A DNA stretch of 64,000 nucleotides, taken from Zanthoxylum bungeanum (Eukaryota; Streptophyta; Magnoliopsida; Sapindales; Rutaceae). Under the pieces are notes generated by a model. It worked only from the letters and a program-made list of their open reading frames with translations, did no database searches and was not told the DNA's origin. The stretch's first letter is position 1. Each line of letters begins with the position of its first letter. Shown here in pieces: positions 32,636 through 46,001 of the stretch. Location of the stretch: positions 310,001 through 374,000 of the forward strand of contig SKCR01010150.1 of NCBI GenBank assembly GCA_019454045.1, read 5' to 3'. The position numbers were made by a program, and so were the translations under genes.

Positions 32636-33223
32636 TGTACGGGCCAAATTTTGGTCTAAGGATAAAATCGACATTTTACCTCAGGGCCAACCACCAAGCC
32701 CGAAGACCATTAGTGAGTCCGGCCCGAAAGCAAAATATCAAACCAAGAGGCCTCAAGAGAAAACCTAAACTCTTAAACATCATCATAAAGTCGATAGTTT
32801 CTAGAGATAGACAACAATCATAAAGTCGTCAGTTACGAGACATAAACCATCCATTAAGTCGCCAGTTACAATGACTCCGACAGGAGAATAGAGACCCCAC
32901 ATCAGAGGGCCTATAAAAGAGAAGAGCCAAGGCATAAAGAGATGATCCAACATCACACAGCACAACTCTCTGTCAACAGAGCTCTCATAACCGCCAACAT
33001 ATATCCCTCACGGCGGCTCACAGGTATCAAGGTAACCCTGAACCTTGCTCCTCCATTATTTACAGCTCGTCTTCACTACTGACTTGAGCGTCAGAGTGCC
33101 CCCGGCACCCACCACACCGGTGGGCAGTACTCTCGCTCACTCTACATCTGTTTTGCAGGATCGCTAGTGCCTCATCCCTACAAATTCTCGATTGTGGACC
33201 TCGGGCGAAATCCAGCGTCCATA
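32636..33223 (+). repeat. 5' LTR of the Ty3-type element
   Basis: 588 bp. Contains CCTATAAAAGAGAAG as a probable TATA promoter (about 32910). It lacks a stretch GGGCCCAAGCCTATTGTCAT present in the 3' LTR, so the LTRs differ by indels as well as substitutions. Confidence 0.88.
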
Positions 33224-33304
33224 ATTTGGCGCCCACTGTGGGGCATTAGCGATTCATAGCAGACAAATATCTATCAGTCTACGGTTCCTAAAACACAGCC
33301 AACC

Positions 33305-34213
33305 ATGGCTTCTAGCAGTGAACATACACCAGATCCTATGACTACGCATCTGATCATACTCCAAGAACGATTACGCGCCTTAGAAGAATAGATTCAAGCC
33401 ATGCGAAGCTCCAATATAACCCTCTAGAAGAAACTGGAGCAAATCTTTTCAACCTCCAAACAACCTGATTCTCCAGACCATCCCATCAATCCTACAATCT
33501 CCACCAATCTCATGTGGGCATTTAACAATGTGGCAAGCGAGAATCCGCCATTGGACAACCTTCTACCAAATCAAGAAAGAATTCGACATATCTCCCCAAC
33601 CGACCAAGCACGACAAATTGCCTCCACCATGCGTAAGGAAATGAAAGAGTTCAAAGATGCAATTCTCTCCAGCCTACCTAGTGTCAGACTACCAGTGAGA
33701 AAAAGCCGAGCTGACACAATCTCGGATACACCATTTTTGGAGACCATCACTTCCATTGAGCTACCAAGGAAGTTCAGTCCTCCAGATATGAAGATGTATG
33801 ATGGATCAACTGACCCAGACGAACATGTTGTCCATTACAAATACAAGATGTTATCAACGGGTCTGGCTCCTCATCAATGGGAAGCTAGTATGTGCAGAGG
33901 ATTTGGAGAAACATTAGCTGGTCCTGCCCTCACCTGGTTTATCAATATCCCATACAGATCCATCGAGTCTTACCAACAGCTAGAAGACAAATTTCTGGAG
34001 CATTTCGCAAGTTCTTGCAAGCTTGAGAAGACCACCAATGACCTTAATGACATCCAACAACATATAGGGGAGTCCTGGCGAAACTACATGACTCGCTTCA
34101 ATAAAGAGAGTATAATAATCCCAGATCTCTATCAGCCTACTGCAGTGGAAGCATTTAGAAATGGATTACTTTCAGAAAGTAAACTCTACAAAAAGCTCAC
34201 TAAATTTCGATGA
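33305..34213 (+). pseudogene. Ty3-type gag with in-frame stops
   Basis: One frame from ATG 33305 through TAG at 33389-33391 and TAG at 33425-33427, then open for 233 codons to TGA at 34211. The retrotransposon gag domain is visible in the second part: PRKFSPPDMKMYDGSTDPDE, ALTWFINIPYRSIESYQQLE, KFLEHFASSCK, IGESWRNYMTRF and AVEAFRNGL. Downstream codons (EEDKRNNKRRS) suggest the frame once ran further. Both TAG codons sit where CAG (Gln) would fit, that is C-to-T changes. No zinc knuckle was found. Confidence 0.85.
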
Positions 34214-34479
34214 TAAACTATGGATCAAGCCATGACTCGAGCCCACATTGAGATTAGGTGGGAGGAAGATAAGAGGAACAATAAGAGAAGAAGCTTCACC
34301 AACCATGACAATGAAAGAAGTTTGAATTCTCTCAAGCGACATAATAAATGATGTGCTAGTAATACTTCTCAATAAGATATCACCTGATGTAATTAGACAA
34401 AAAAAGGGGCCATAAGCCACATATTGTTGCTTTGGGGACATAATAGCTTCCCAAACAAGTATTCATTGGTAACTTTAAA

Positions 34480-35460
34480 AGAAAATGACCTTCACAAAAC
34501 TACAACTTAGGGAGAAATCCATTTGCTCCAATCGACCACATAAAAAATCATCAGACCCAATCGCTACACTTCTTCCATTCGACATGAGAATACCCTCATA
34601 TTCTTCCAGCATACCCAACCGACTAAGAAGTATTCTCTAGTAATGTCATCCACTCTAGACTACATGGAAATATTATCATATTCTCCATACGATAAGGTGG
34701 ATGGCTATCTGGCTACATAGAAGAATTGTTATCATTTCCATACGACATTGAATGACTCACCACATTCAGACGACTGAAAGGATTTTCATCTCCTCCATAT
34801 GACATGCATGGATTACCTTCAATTCCATACTACATGGTTAGATAGTCGTCTCTTTCAGGCGAAATAAGAAGATAATTATATTCTTCACATTACATTAATG
34901 GATTGCCATCGACTCTAGACTTCATTGGACCATAGTCTCATGGACCCTCATCAGGAACAAGGAACGTCCCTTCAGTGGAACCATTTTTCCTACCATTTAC
35001 CTCATATGATGAAGATATATACTTGGCATGAGGAAAATGTCTCAGTCGACAATACCCGAATGAAGACTTTGCGTGGATATCCTAGTCGACAATACATGTT
35101 TGGAGACTAGGCATGAGGAGGATGTCAAAATGGACTATACTCTAATAAAGACTTGGCGTGGACATCCCAGTCGACATTACCAGACTTAGCAAGGATATCC
35201 CACTCGACACTACATGTATGGAGACTCAGCATGAGGAAGATGTCTCATTCGACACTACACATGTGAAGCTTGACACTTGTTAAGGATCTCATTCGACACT
35301 ACACATGTGAAGCTTGGCACTTGTTAAGGATTTCATTCGACACTACACGTGTGAAGCTTGGCACTTGTTAAGAATCTCAGTCGATACTACCATGTGAAGC
35401 TTGGCGCTCGTTAAAGATCTCATTTGACACTACACATATGGTCTTGTAGAATGAGGAATG
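34480..35460. repeat. Degenerate tandem repeats in the Ty3-type element, first block
   Basis: Short related units such as CATTCGACACTACACATGTG-AAGCTTGGCACTTGTTAAGG (about 50 bp, at 35250-35420) and TCCATACGACATnnATGGATT-like units (34570-34930). All share the CATTCGAC/CAGTCGAC core, which continues through the later blocks. Confidence 0.75.
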
Positions 35461-36260
35461 AAAACCCTCACTAACCTTTATCAAGTCTTGTAGAATGAGG
35501 ATTGTAGAATGAGGAATTATATCCTCATTGACCTTTGTCAGGTCTTATAGAATGAGGAATGAGAACCCTCATAGACCTTCATCAGGTTCATTCGACCGTA
35601 GTCTCATGGTCTTCAGGCGACATGGTCTCAAACTACAAGTCCTGTAGAATGAGGAATTATACCCTTATTGACCTTTGTCAGGTCTTGTAGAATGATGAAT
35701 TATATCCTCATTGACCTTTGTCAGGTCTTGTAGAATGAGGAATGAGAACCCTCATGGACATTCATCAGGTTCATTCGACCGTAGTCTCATGGTCTTCAGG
35801 CGACATGGTCTCAGACTACAAGTCCTGTAGAATGAGGAATTATATCCTCATTGACCTTTGTCAGGTCTTGTAGAATGAGGAATGAGAACCCTCATGGACC
35901 TTCATCAGGTTCATTCGACCGTAGTCTCATGGTCTTCAGGCGACATGGTCTCAGACTACAAGTCATGTAGAATGAGGAATTATACCCTCATTGACCTTTG
36001 TCAGGTCTTGTAGAATGAGGAATTATATCCCCATTGACATTTGTCAGGTCTTATAGAATGAGGAATGAGAACCCCCATAGACCTTCATCAGGTTCATTCG
36101 ACCGTAGTCTCATGGTATTCAGAATACATGGTCTCAGACTACAAGTCTTTTAGAATGAGGAATTATACTGTCATTGACTTTTGTCGGGTCTTGTAGAATG
36201 AGGAATTATACCCTCATTGACTTTTGTCGGGTCTAGTAGAATGATGAATTATACCCTCAT
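35434..36260. repeat. 43-bp tandem unit with higher-order 140/183-bp periodicity
   Basis: The unit GTCTTGTAGAATGAGGAATT...CCTTTGTCAG is 43 bp. Larger blocks ending CAGGCGACATGGTCTCA recur at 35614, 35797, 35937 and 36120, spaced 183, 140 and 183 bp. The difference is one 43-bp unit, so the longer blocks carry one additional subunit. Confidence 0.85.
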
Positions 36261-36559
36261 TGACCTTTGTCAAGTCTTGTAGGTTGAGGAATGAGAACCC
36301 TCATTGACTTTCTTCAGGTCTAGTAGAGTGAGAAGTGGTGACTTTCTTGGACTTTTATCAAGTCCATTCGACAGGTCCATACGACCGTAGTCACATGGAC
36401 CCTCATCAGGAGAATGTGTGATGACCTTCACCAGGTCTAGTAGTATGATAAGGAAAGACTCTTGGACCTTCGTCAGGTCTGTAGAGTGAAGACTTTCATA
36501 GACCTTCATCTGGTCCAAACGACATTGAAGACTCCACTGGTTCTTCGACCCGTAGTATG

Positions 36560-37340
36560 GGGTTTATCGTGTCCTTCATCTGGTCCAGTCGACTGAGGAC
36601 ATCCCTCATGGACTCATGTCGAGTCAAATGAAGACATAGACTTCCTACAGTCTATACGGCATGTCGAGTGAAAGTAACTCATGAACCTTCATTTGGTTCA
36701 GTCGACCGGGGACATCCCCCACAGACTCATGTCGAGTCAAATGAAGACATAGACTTTCTATAGTCCATACGGCATGTCGAGTGAAAGTAACTCATGAACC
36801 TTCATCTGGTTCAGTCGATCGGGGACATCCCCCATGGACTCATGTCGAGTCAAATGAAGACATAGAATTCCTACAGTCCATACGACGTGTCGAGTGAAAG
36901 TAACTCGGGAACCTTCATTTGGTTCAGTCGACCGGGGACATCCCCCATGGACTCATATCGAGTCAAATGAAGACATAGACTTTCTACAGTCCATACGGCA
37001 TGTCGAGTGAAAGTAACTCATGAACCTTCATCTGGTTCAGTCGACCGGGGACATCCCCCATGGACTCATGTCGAGTCAAATGAAGACATAGACTTCCTAC
37101 AGTCCATACGGCATGTCGAGTGAAAGTAACCCATGAACCTTCATCTGGTTCAGTCGACCGGGGACATCCCCAATGGACTCTTGTCGAGTCAAATTTAGAC
37201 ATGGACTTCCCTAAGTCCATACGACATGTCGAGTGAAAGTAACTCATGAACCATCTTCCGGTTCAGTCGACCGGGGACATCCCCCATGGACTCATGTTGA
37301 GTCAAGTTGTAGACATATATTACACATGTCGTATGACATA
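36560..37340. repeat. 113-bp tandem repeat, about six units
   Basis: GTCGAGTGAAAGTAACTC starts at 36663, 36776, 36889, 37002, 37115 and 37228, always 113 bp apart. Each unit contains CAGTCGACCGGGGACATCCC and CATGTCGAGTCAAATGAAGA. The phase is kept exactly, so the array is recent or homogenised. No coding function is evident. Confidence 0.93.
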
Positions 37341-37607
37341 TATCCTGACCTTCATTTGGTTCAGTCGACTGGGTACTTCCCCAATGGCTCTTGTAGAGTC
37401 AAGTTTATGATCCCGACCTTCATCTAGATCATTCGACTGGACACATCCACGATGGATCATGTAGAGTCAATTTCATAACTTGACATTCGTTTGGTTCAAT
37501 CAATAGGCAACATCGACGCTCATGTACACCTTCATCCTATAGTCTCGACATGCTTGTCAAATACTCTCCAAGCAAGGACTCCTTGACTTAAAGAGTATGA
37601 GACAAAC

Positions 37608-38217
37608 TGTACTGGCTAAATTTGGGCCCAAGGGTAAAATCAAAATTTTACCCAGGGCCAACCACCAAGCCCGAAGCCCATTAGTGAGTCCGGCCCGAAA
37701 GCAAAATATCAAACCAATAGGCCTCATGGGCCCAAGCCTATTGTCATCAAGAGAAAACATAAACTCTTAAACATCATCATAAAGTCGACAGTTTCTAGAG
37801 ATAAACAACAATCATAAAGTCGTCAGTTACCAGACATAAACTATCCATTAAGTCGCCAGTTACAATGACTCCGATGGGAGAAGAGAGACCCCACATCAGA
37901 GGGCCTATAAAAGAGAAGAGCCAAGGCATAAAGAGGGGATCCAACATCACACAGCACAACTCTCTGTCACAAGAGCTCTCATAACCGCCAACCTATATCC
38001 CCCACGACGGCTCACAGGTATCAAGGTAACCATGAACCTTACTCCTCCATTATTTACAGCTCGTCTTCACTACTGACTTGAGCGTCGGAGTGCCACCGGC
38101 ACCCACAACACCGGTGGGCAGTACTCCCGCTCACTCTACCTCTGTTTTGCAGGATCGCTAGTGCCCACTCCCTACAAATTCTCGATTGTAGACCTCGGGC
38201 GAAATCCATCATCCACA
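37608..38217 (+). repeat. 3' LTR of the Ty3-type element
   Basis: 610 bp, homologous to 32636-33223, preceded by a purine-rich stretch (AAAGAGTATGAGACAAAC). Ends ATCCACA before the ATAAT duplication. Confidence 0.88.
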
Positions 38218-38222
38218 ATAAT

Positions 38223-40165
38223 GAGTCATCATCAAATAACTTCACAAAATCATCAAAATCTGAAAATGATTTTTATTTTTATTTTTAAAAAAAAAAAGCT
38301 CATTTACATTAAAAGAGTAAAATTGCACCCCAAAGACCACGCCTATAGCACAAACATATCCCATTCCGCTATATTACACTCATAGATCAAACGGATATTG
38401 CATTCCTATGCTAATTAATTTAAAACTATAGATTCAATTAATTAATAAAATAAAAGTTGGTTGTGGCCCAATATGATATTTTTGAGGATCGAAATTAATT
38501 TTCTTAGTAGCTTTCATTCAAAAATTGGGCATTGAAACATATAATTCAGTGGTCCATCCTAGTATACTATCCTAAAACATAATTATATATTATTTATTTT
38601 TGGTTAATGGAAAATTTAATAGCTTATATACTCAACATTTTTGGAGACGGAGAGGCTTTTAAGGTTTTCATGAAAGTGGTCCTTAAATTACTGCCGAACA
38701 AATTTATATTTTATCAACTATTTAATTTGTACCATCAACTTTATATATTACTATCTTAATTCAGCTCACAATGGGGACCATTTTATGAACACTCAGTGAC
38801 CTAATTTTTTATATTTTTTTAAGATGGAGGGGTTTTGCTAATCACCTGCTGGTATTCATATTGAGACATTAATATTGAAATTCGAATAATTAAACTTGAA
38901 ATAAAAGCTACTGAATTTGAATTAAATTTCAACAGTTTTATCATTGAACTTGAAATTGATATATGTTTTCATGTTTAATATTAAAAGTTTCAACTTTAAT
39001 GTCCCGTTTCAAGTTCAAGTTCAATATTCATTGTTTCAATTTTAATGTCTTTTATTGTATGAATAACGAGGATAATGTAGCTACCTTTAGGTGCAGGATA
39101 TTGTTGTTTAATAGTTTTTGAAATTTTTTTTTTCTCGATCGTTGGAATTTATTTTCATTTTTTAATTTTTAATTCTGATAAGTTAAGGTAAGGGATGTGC
39201 TTCTCGAAAATAAAATAGCATTCAAACTCTTGATCCCACCTTACTAGCTATTGTTGGTAAAAGAGGGAAATTTCTTTATTAATGTTGCTAATGGAAAGGC
39301 AACTCTTATCCAACAAGTTTTGCAGCTTTAAACCCTAATTAAATTATTATTATTATTATTATTTTGAAATAATGTAAAAAAATTATCCGTGCAAACATGT
39401 ATTGAAAATTATGGCCAAATTAAGGAGAGACATTCAAAGCTAAAAATTGTAATCCCTAGTTCTCATAGTCATAGGTATTTCTTTATAGTATTTACTATTT
39501 AGATTTTAATCTTTTCTATTCTTGGCTTGTTGCCATTCCAAAGGTTACCATTAGAATTCATATTGGTTGGTATATATATATATATAAATATATAAAGATT
39601 TCAGAAGCTGTTTTAATCGCATGTTCTTAAAACGTGAACTCATTTTGTTTTTTTATCGGTCATCAGAATTTAATAATAAATTATTTGTAAGAAAAGTCCC
39701 AATTAAATCAAAGTTTTAACCTACATGATAGAAATAACAATGTTAAAAAAATCAAAAATAGCAAAACGCTCTCAATATAAAAATTTATTCAAAGTCCCCC
39801 CCAGCACCATCCAATCTTTCTTCATTCTCCTTTCACACTTCTCTTTTTCCCTATATTCCTTTTTTTAATTTGTGTTATGAGTTATTTTGTCTTATTTTTC
39901 TTTTTTCTTTTTACAGGTTTTTGGAGACTTCACTCAGTTAAATCCTGTATTTATAAAGTTATTTAAAGATTCATGTTGTATATTTGTTTTTTTTTTTAAA
40001 AAAAATCAATAGAATCAACCTAACCATTTTATATTTTTCAAATAACGTATTTGTGGTTTATTAGACAAAAATATTTTGTATCTTAAAAAACTAAATCCAA
40101 CCTATATTATCATTAAATCACTGTGATAAAAAAATTATGAAAAATTTAACCCAACTAATTAATTA
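38223..40165. other. AT-rich intergenic, no feature seen
   Basis: Nearly 2 kb of A/T-rich sequence with small ATT and TA microsatellites (39345-39362, 39573-39592). No gene or repeat boundary was supported. Confidence 0.4.
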
Positions 40166-40732
40166 GCTCAAGTTTATTGAATTATACTGCAATATCAGAA
40201 TTTTAGTTCAGGTTTTTGGAATTCAGCAATTCGCTTCTCAGTTGGCGACGATAATAGCATCAAATTTTGAATATATAACTGGTGCTTTTCCTATCTCCTG
40301 CATCATCTCTTTCCATGTATGTTTTTGCTGGCTCTGAATCATGATATTTCAATAGAAGAGTTTGTGAATCTGCCTATGTTTTTTTATTTAGAGGCGAAAT
40401 CTCAGAGGAAATGGACTAGCTCAGTGGCATTCTCTTCTCACCCTTATCTAGTCAGTTCCAATTTGCTATATATATAGGTTTTGGGGTTAGCGTGGAAGCA
40501 TTCATGTGACTGAAATTTAAAATTTTCTTCCAAACCCACTTTAAGGATCGTGGTTATGTTCTTGTTGATGTAAACAATATACTATTTAAATTAATCTATA
40601 TTAATTTAACATGCATGTAATAAATAATTTTATTTATCAACATAAATAAAATTTACTGATAATAAAACATACATTTATGTGCTTATTATCTTTTCGAGCA
40701 TTTTGAATATCCTCCTTGATTTTTCCCTTGTT

Positions 40733-42940
40733 GTAGTGCACGAAGCGTTGCACATCTAGTTGGCACACTAGCTCTCCTCTACGAACAAATCGCTCTCACT
40801 ATTGAGAACAAAAGAAACTCTTTTCTTTTCTAGGATGTTTGAAGTCTTTAGGAATAAATTGGAACTATTCCAATAGAGAGAGATATGAATTCGGAAATAT
40901 GCAAAACTTGGCATCAATATGCGCAAGCTTCACACGAGCATATATGTCCATATCAACGTCAACACGCTAATTGCATATATTTCCTTTTAACAAGCAACAT
41001 CAATTGCTTAGCCTTTTCTCATGCAAACTTTGCTTATTTCCTTTTAACAAACCATTGGCGCATATATATATATTAATGCAACAACAATCCAATTGCTTGC
41101 TATATATATATATATATATATTCATATATTACTTGCGCAAAATGTTTTTGTAATTATTGTAAATATATATCAACAACAACACTTGCTATGTGTATATATA
41201 TTTATCTGCTTGAATGCAACCTACAGCAACAAAAAACTTACCTTTGTTTATTGCTTATGTTCATATATATATATAGGCAACAACCAATTGTCACCTTCAA
41301 CTTCAACAAGAAGTTTTCATTCAACTTCAACAAGAAGTACTTCTTGAATAACAAGTCATTCTACAATAAGTTTTGCCTCAACTTCAAAAGGAAGTTTTGC
41401 CTCAACTTCAACAAGAAGTTTTGCATCAACTTCAACAAGAAGTTTTGCCTTTCAACTTGTACAAGAAGTTTTAATTGTATCTCAATACAATAATGTCAAT
41501 CAAATATCTCTCCAAATCAAATTTGGTCTCTTAAAGATTCTTTCCAAAATAAAATTATGATACTTAATCAAATTATGAATCATAATTAAATAATGACTTC
41601 CATATTTAATCTAAATATGACTCTAATTAATTTGGATGCTAGCCCACTAAATTAAAGCCTAATAGATTAAATATTATTTTGGCATAGTAATTAATTAACT
41701 ATTAATTAATTTATTCAACTTACTTAATTTTAATTAACAATTAATTAAAATTACATTTAATTTATTTAATATAAATATCAAATATTTAATTAAACAATTA
41801 AATCTTATTTTATATTTCGAATTTATTAATCAAAATAATATTTCCGAAATATCTCGAATATCATAATCCAATTAGGAAGTGCTAAAATAATCATTTATTA
41901 ACCTTTAATAAGCATCCTCGAATTTGTAACATAGACGAGAATTATATTGTGCGACCGTCATAGGTTCATTATCGAGTAGCAGTGGAATAATATTAACTCT
42001 TTAATATTTCATCTCTATGATATTCCACAGACCATGGGTAATCGCCTAGCAGCAAGCCATGACCCCTAGTCGATGAATGAAGTGGGAAAACATATGAACC
42101 TGTTAGAATACACTTCGAACATGTCATCTCATTCCTTCCGATATTTATGTTTCTTATCGAGTCTGGATCATGGTAAGGTCAAATCCTTATACTCGACATA
42201 TCTTTAAACTTTATCTTGTGGATTTGATATCTCTAAGATATCGACTGCTTTGGCCAAAGACTTATATCCACAACTTTAAGTTTCCTTGAAACATCTATAA
42301 CTTTAATTATCAAAGTTATCAGATCCCATCTTGAAGCATACGTGACTTCGTACGTCAATCGCTCAAGGTCATCTAGTATTTATTCAAAGGACGTGGATAG
42401 TCGAATGAGGATATACTAGTGAACCAAGAGTATTATCGCACAAGTCATCATATGATCTCAGGTCAGAGGATATGATGACACTAATGTATTATTACAAAGA
42501 TCAATGACCTTAGATAATATTACCATGTGATCTTACGCTTCTGTGGTCGTGTTCGATATTTCATTCTACTAATGAAACATCTATTATCCGTGTTCTTATG
42601 ATATGAGACTCATCATCCATTCTATTAACATCATATGTCAATCTAGGCGACACACAACAATATTGGTCAAGTGATATATTATTGTCATGTATAACAATCA
42701 CATTTTACCAAGAACTTAATTTGAGACATATATAAATATCGTTGACTCTCATAATTGCAAACATCTTTTGGATTAACGATATTCATCTGACATAATGTCT
42801 CAGGACATACACATAAAATATGGATGTAATAATGTTTAGTTAACAAATGCCTTTTATTAATAAATAATAAACTATATTACAAACAATATGCCTTAAACCA
42901 TTACATCTATAACTGGTTTTATGGCATACTCTCTAACAAT
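40733..42940 (-). mobile_element. LTR-like retroelement sequence (probable solo LTR), minus strand
   Basis: On the minus strand it begins TGTTAGAGAGTATGCCATAA and ends GTGCACTACA, LTR-like TG...CA ends. It contains four or more copies of a 24-bp repeat CAACTTCAACAAGAAGTTTT (41296-41475) and TA-rich tracts (41060-41290). No primer site, gag or pol is adjacent. A matching 5-bp target duplication was not found, perhaps because the neighbouring duplication disturbed the flank, so the limits are approximate. Confidence 0.45.
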
Positions 42941-44686
42941 ATATGGGGTGACTGATTCCATCTTTTGACTTTTGAGCTCTTCAAACTCATTCTCGGTAAG
43001 GTCATGCTATCTCAATTTGGTTGTTGATTTTAACTTGTGGGTATTTTGAAATTTAATTTCATATAAAAAAAAAATATTGCGCCTAAAAAGATCTAGCTAT
43101 TCTGCTGGTTTCTCTTATATGACATAATTAAAACTAAGGAATTGCTGGTAAAAAAAAGGTATTATTAATGCAAGCTATTCGATGTGTATTTTATATTCAG
43201 CTGAAGTAGAAATCAGAAACCACTTATTTTTCTCATGTCATTATGCTTGGAGTTTATGGTCTCTCATTCTTAATTGGTGTAGTGTTTACTGGGTAACCCC
43301 GAACGATTTTGATTCTTTTATATCGACTCGGTCTTCTCTCTATGTCAATAGGATACTTCAAGCCTTTTTTTAGGCAATCTTTATAGCTACTTCTTGGTGT
43401 ATATGGGTGGAGCGTAATAATAGGATTTTTAAGGATTTTTCATCCAATCTATTTTCTCTAAATCGAAAAATTTTCTATATAATGATAAGTTGGCTCTCTA
43501 AATCGAAATTTTTTCTATATAATGATAAGTTGGCTCTCAATCAAGGCCATCTAGTATTTATTCAAAGGACGTGGATAGTCGAATGAGGATATACTAGTGA
43601 ACCAAGAGTATTATCGCACAAGTCATCATATGATCTCAGGTCAGAGGATATGATGACACTAATGTATTATTACAAAGATCAATGACCTTAGATAATATTA
43701 CCATGTGATCTTACGCTTCTGTGGTCGTGTTCGATATTTCATTCTACTAATGAAACATCTATTGTCCGTGTCCTTATGATATGAGACTCATCATCCATTC
43801 TATTAACATCATATGTCAATCTAGGCGACACACAACAATATTGGTCAAGTGATATATTATTGTCATGTATAACAATCACATTTTACCAAGAACTTAATTT
43901 GAGACATATATAAATATCGTTGATTCTCATAATCGCAAACATCTTTTGGATTAACGATATTCATCTGACATAATGTCTCAGGACATACACATAAAATATG
44001 GATGTAATAATGTGTAGTTAACAAATGCCTTTTATTAATAAATAATAAACTATATTACAAACAATATGCCTTAAACCATTACATCTATAACTGGTTGTAT
44101 GGCATACTCTCTAACAATATATGGGGTGACTGATTCCATCTTTTGACTTTTGAGCTCTTCAAACTCATTCTCGGTAAGGTCATGCTATCTCAATTTGGTT
44201 GTTGATTTTAACTTGTGGGTATTTTGAAATTTAATTTCATATAATAAAAAAAAAATATTGCGCCTAAAAAGAACTAGCTATTCTGCTGGTTTCTCTTATA
44301 GGACATAATTAAAACTAAGGAATTGCTGGTAAAAAAAAGGTATTATTAATGCAAGCTATTCGATGTGTATTTTACATTCAGTTGAAGTAGAAATCAGAAA
44401 CCACTTATTTTTCTCATGTCATTATGCTTGGAGTTTATGGTCTCTCATTCTTAATTGGTGGAGTGTTTACTGGGTAACCCCGAACGATTTTGATTCTTTT
44501 ATCTCGACTCGGTCTTCTCTCTATGTCAATAGGATACTTCAAGCCTTTTTTTAGGCAATCTTTATAGCTACTTCTTGGTGTATATGGGTGGAGCGTAATA
44601 ATAGGATTTTTAAGGATTTTTCATCCAATCTATTTTCTCTAAATCGAAAATTTTTCTATATAATGATAAGTTGGCTCTCAATCAAG
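42363..44686. repeat. 1.18-kb direct tandem duplication
   Basis: Unit A (42363-43545) and unit B (43546-44686) are nearly identical: GGTCATCTAGTATTTATTCA at 42368 and its counterpart at 43546 open them, and both end GGCTCTCAATCAAG. The breakpoints share TCAAG, a microhomology. Unit A contains one additional 45-bp local duplication near 43455-43540. Each unit carries part of the LTR-like sequence plus the LINE zf-RVT fragment, so the duplication is younger than both insertions. Confidence 0.9.
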
Positions 44687-45242
44687 TTTAATAATCAACT
44701 TCTCATGATCAGATGTTATTCGAGATGCTAACTTTGTGTCAAATTGGGCAAATTCTATTTAAGCTTTTTTGAATGCTGTTGTATGATTAACAGCCTTTAA
44801 GCTGCGGATTCTGGTTGGGATAATTGTGAATGATGCATCATGCATTTGGGTTTTGGACACGGGTGTTTTTGATATATGTGTGCTTTGCTTAGCAGACTCT
44901 GTTTGCTGCTCTAGGATGTCCCTTGAGTTGACAGAGTTGTACGTATCAAGCTGCGAATTTTACTTTGATGGGGTATTTATGTATTTGTGCATTCAGTTCT
45001 CAGTTCTGTTGATCTTTCGGTTTTTACGTATTGTGTATCAAACTAATGTGTTTTTCTCTTGAGATATTCTGTCTATCTGCTACTGTCTTACGTTCTTATG
45101 CTTATGCTTTTTATTCTCATTATCTATGATGACATGATGTTGTTCTATTCTCCAGCATTAATATGTTCTTAATTCACAATATGTGAATCCTTATTTTTTC
45201 TAATATTAATTCCCCTCTTTTTATCAAAAAAAAAAAAAAAAA

Positions 45243-45786
45243 TAAATTAGCTCAGGATTTTATCCAAAATCTATTTATTTAATTTCTCTATTATCTCCGC
45301 TTCAACTTGTTAAAGAATCTTTAATTTCGAGTAGTGAGTTATCTTCTTCTTCTACGAAAATGAAATGAGAGAGAATCGTACATTCAAATGTCATTCTTAA
45401 AAAAATTAAAAAATTAAAAATTAAAACAAAGACTTGTTGTTCGAAATACCCTGCATCACACAAAATGAAAGATTATTCCTGGACCAAGTTGCATAGAAAA
45501 AGTGATATGGTGAAATTAATAACTACATAAAGGAGAGAAAAAAAAAACCTAAACCAAAGAAATAGCTAGAAAAGAGAATTAGATTCTTTACTTTCTTAAG
45601 TAAAATAATAATTGAGGCTCTATATATCAGCAAATTTTAATTAGGTGATTCGGGGCTATCACTACTGACTATGCCATAAATTAATGCATGAATAAATTTT
45701 AAGCCCCATTTTGCAAAAGTGATCATCAAGTACATACATGTAATTAATTACTTTGACAGAAGCAACCCAATAAATAAATAAATTAA
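45243..45786. other. AT-rich intergenic between LINE and SINE
   Basis: No gene or motif of note. Ends at the SINE target duplication. Confidence 0.4.
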
Positions 45787-45801
45787 AACTCAAAATAATA
45801 C

Positions 45802-45986
45802 TTTTTTTTTTTTTTTTTGAAATTGTTGGAAACCTACCGCCAAACCACCCGTTCCGGAATTAAACAGAACATGTAAAACTCCCGACTATCCCAGACTGTT
45901 ATAAGAAACGCACTCTCTGGATTCGAACTCAATACCTCAAGGTGAGATCATAAACCATACACCATCAAGTCACGTCCCTTGGGGAC
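45802..45986 (-). mobile_element. SINE, copy 2, with perfect target duplication
   Basis: Flanked by the 15-bp duplication AACTCAAAATAATAC (45787-45801 and 45987-46001). On the minus strand it has a tRNA-like promoter (B box GAGTTCGAATCC), GTTTCTTATAACAGTC and a poly(A) tail (the plus-strand T-run 45802-45818). Same family as 31165-31355 and 62765-62939. Confidence 0.85.
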
Positions 45987-46001
45987 AACTCAAAATAATA
46001 C

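Larger units (their letters stand above)
32636..38217 (+). mobile_element. Ty3/Gypsy-type non-autonomous LTR retrotransposon (gag only), 5.6 kb
   Basis: 5' LTR 32636-33223 and 3' LTR 37608-38217 are clearly homologous (TGTACKGGC..., CCAACCACCAAGCCCGAAG..., CCTCGGGCGAAATCCA), with a perfect target duplication ATAAT (32631-32635, 38218-38222). The primer site TGGCGCCCACTGTGGGG (33227-33243) is typical of Tat/Ogre-Retand-like Ty3 elements. Only a broken gag remains (33305-34213); there is no protease, RT or integrase. About 3 kb of tandem repeats fill the place of pol, so the element is LARD-like. Mobilisation would need proteins from a relative. Confidence 0.92.
40170..45242 (+). mobile_element. 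LINE, plus strand, interrupted and internally duplicated
   Basis: The 3' end is an A-run at about 45226-45242 after TTTTTATC. zf-RVT coding remnants (43182-43373 and duplicate 44363-44554) read CILYSAEVEIRNHLFFSCHY-AWSLWSLILNW with downstream TSWCIWVERNNRIFKDF. AATTAGCTCA occurs at about 40161-40170 and again after the tail (45244-45253), a plausible diverged target duplication giving the 5' limit. An LTR-like segment (40733-42940) and a tandem duplication (42363-44686) interrupt it. The RT core is not recognisable. Placing the 5' end at 40170 is inference. Confidence 0.55.
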
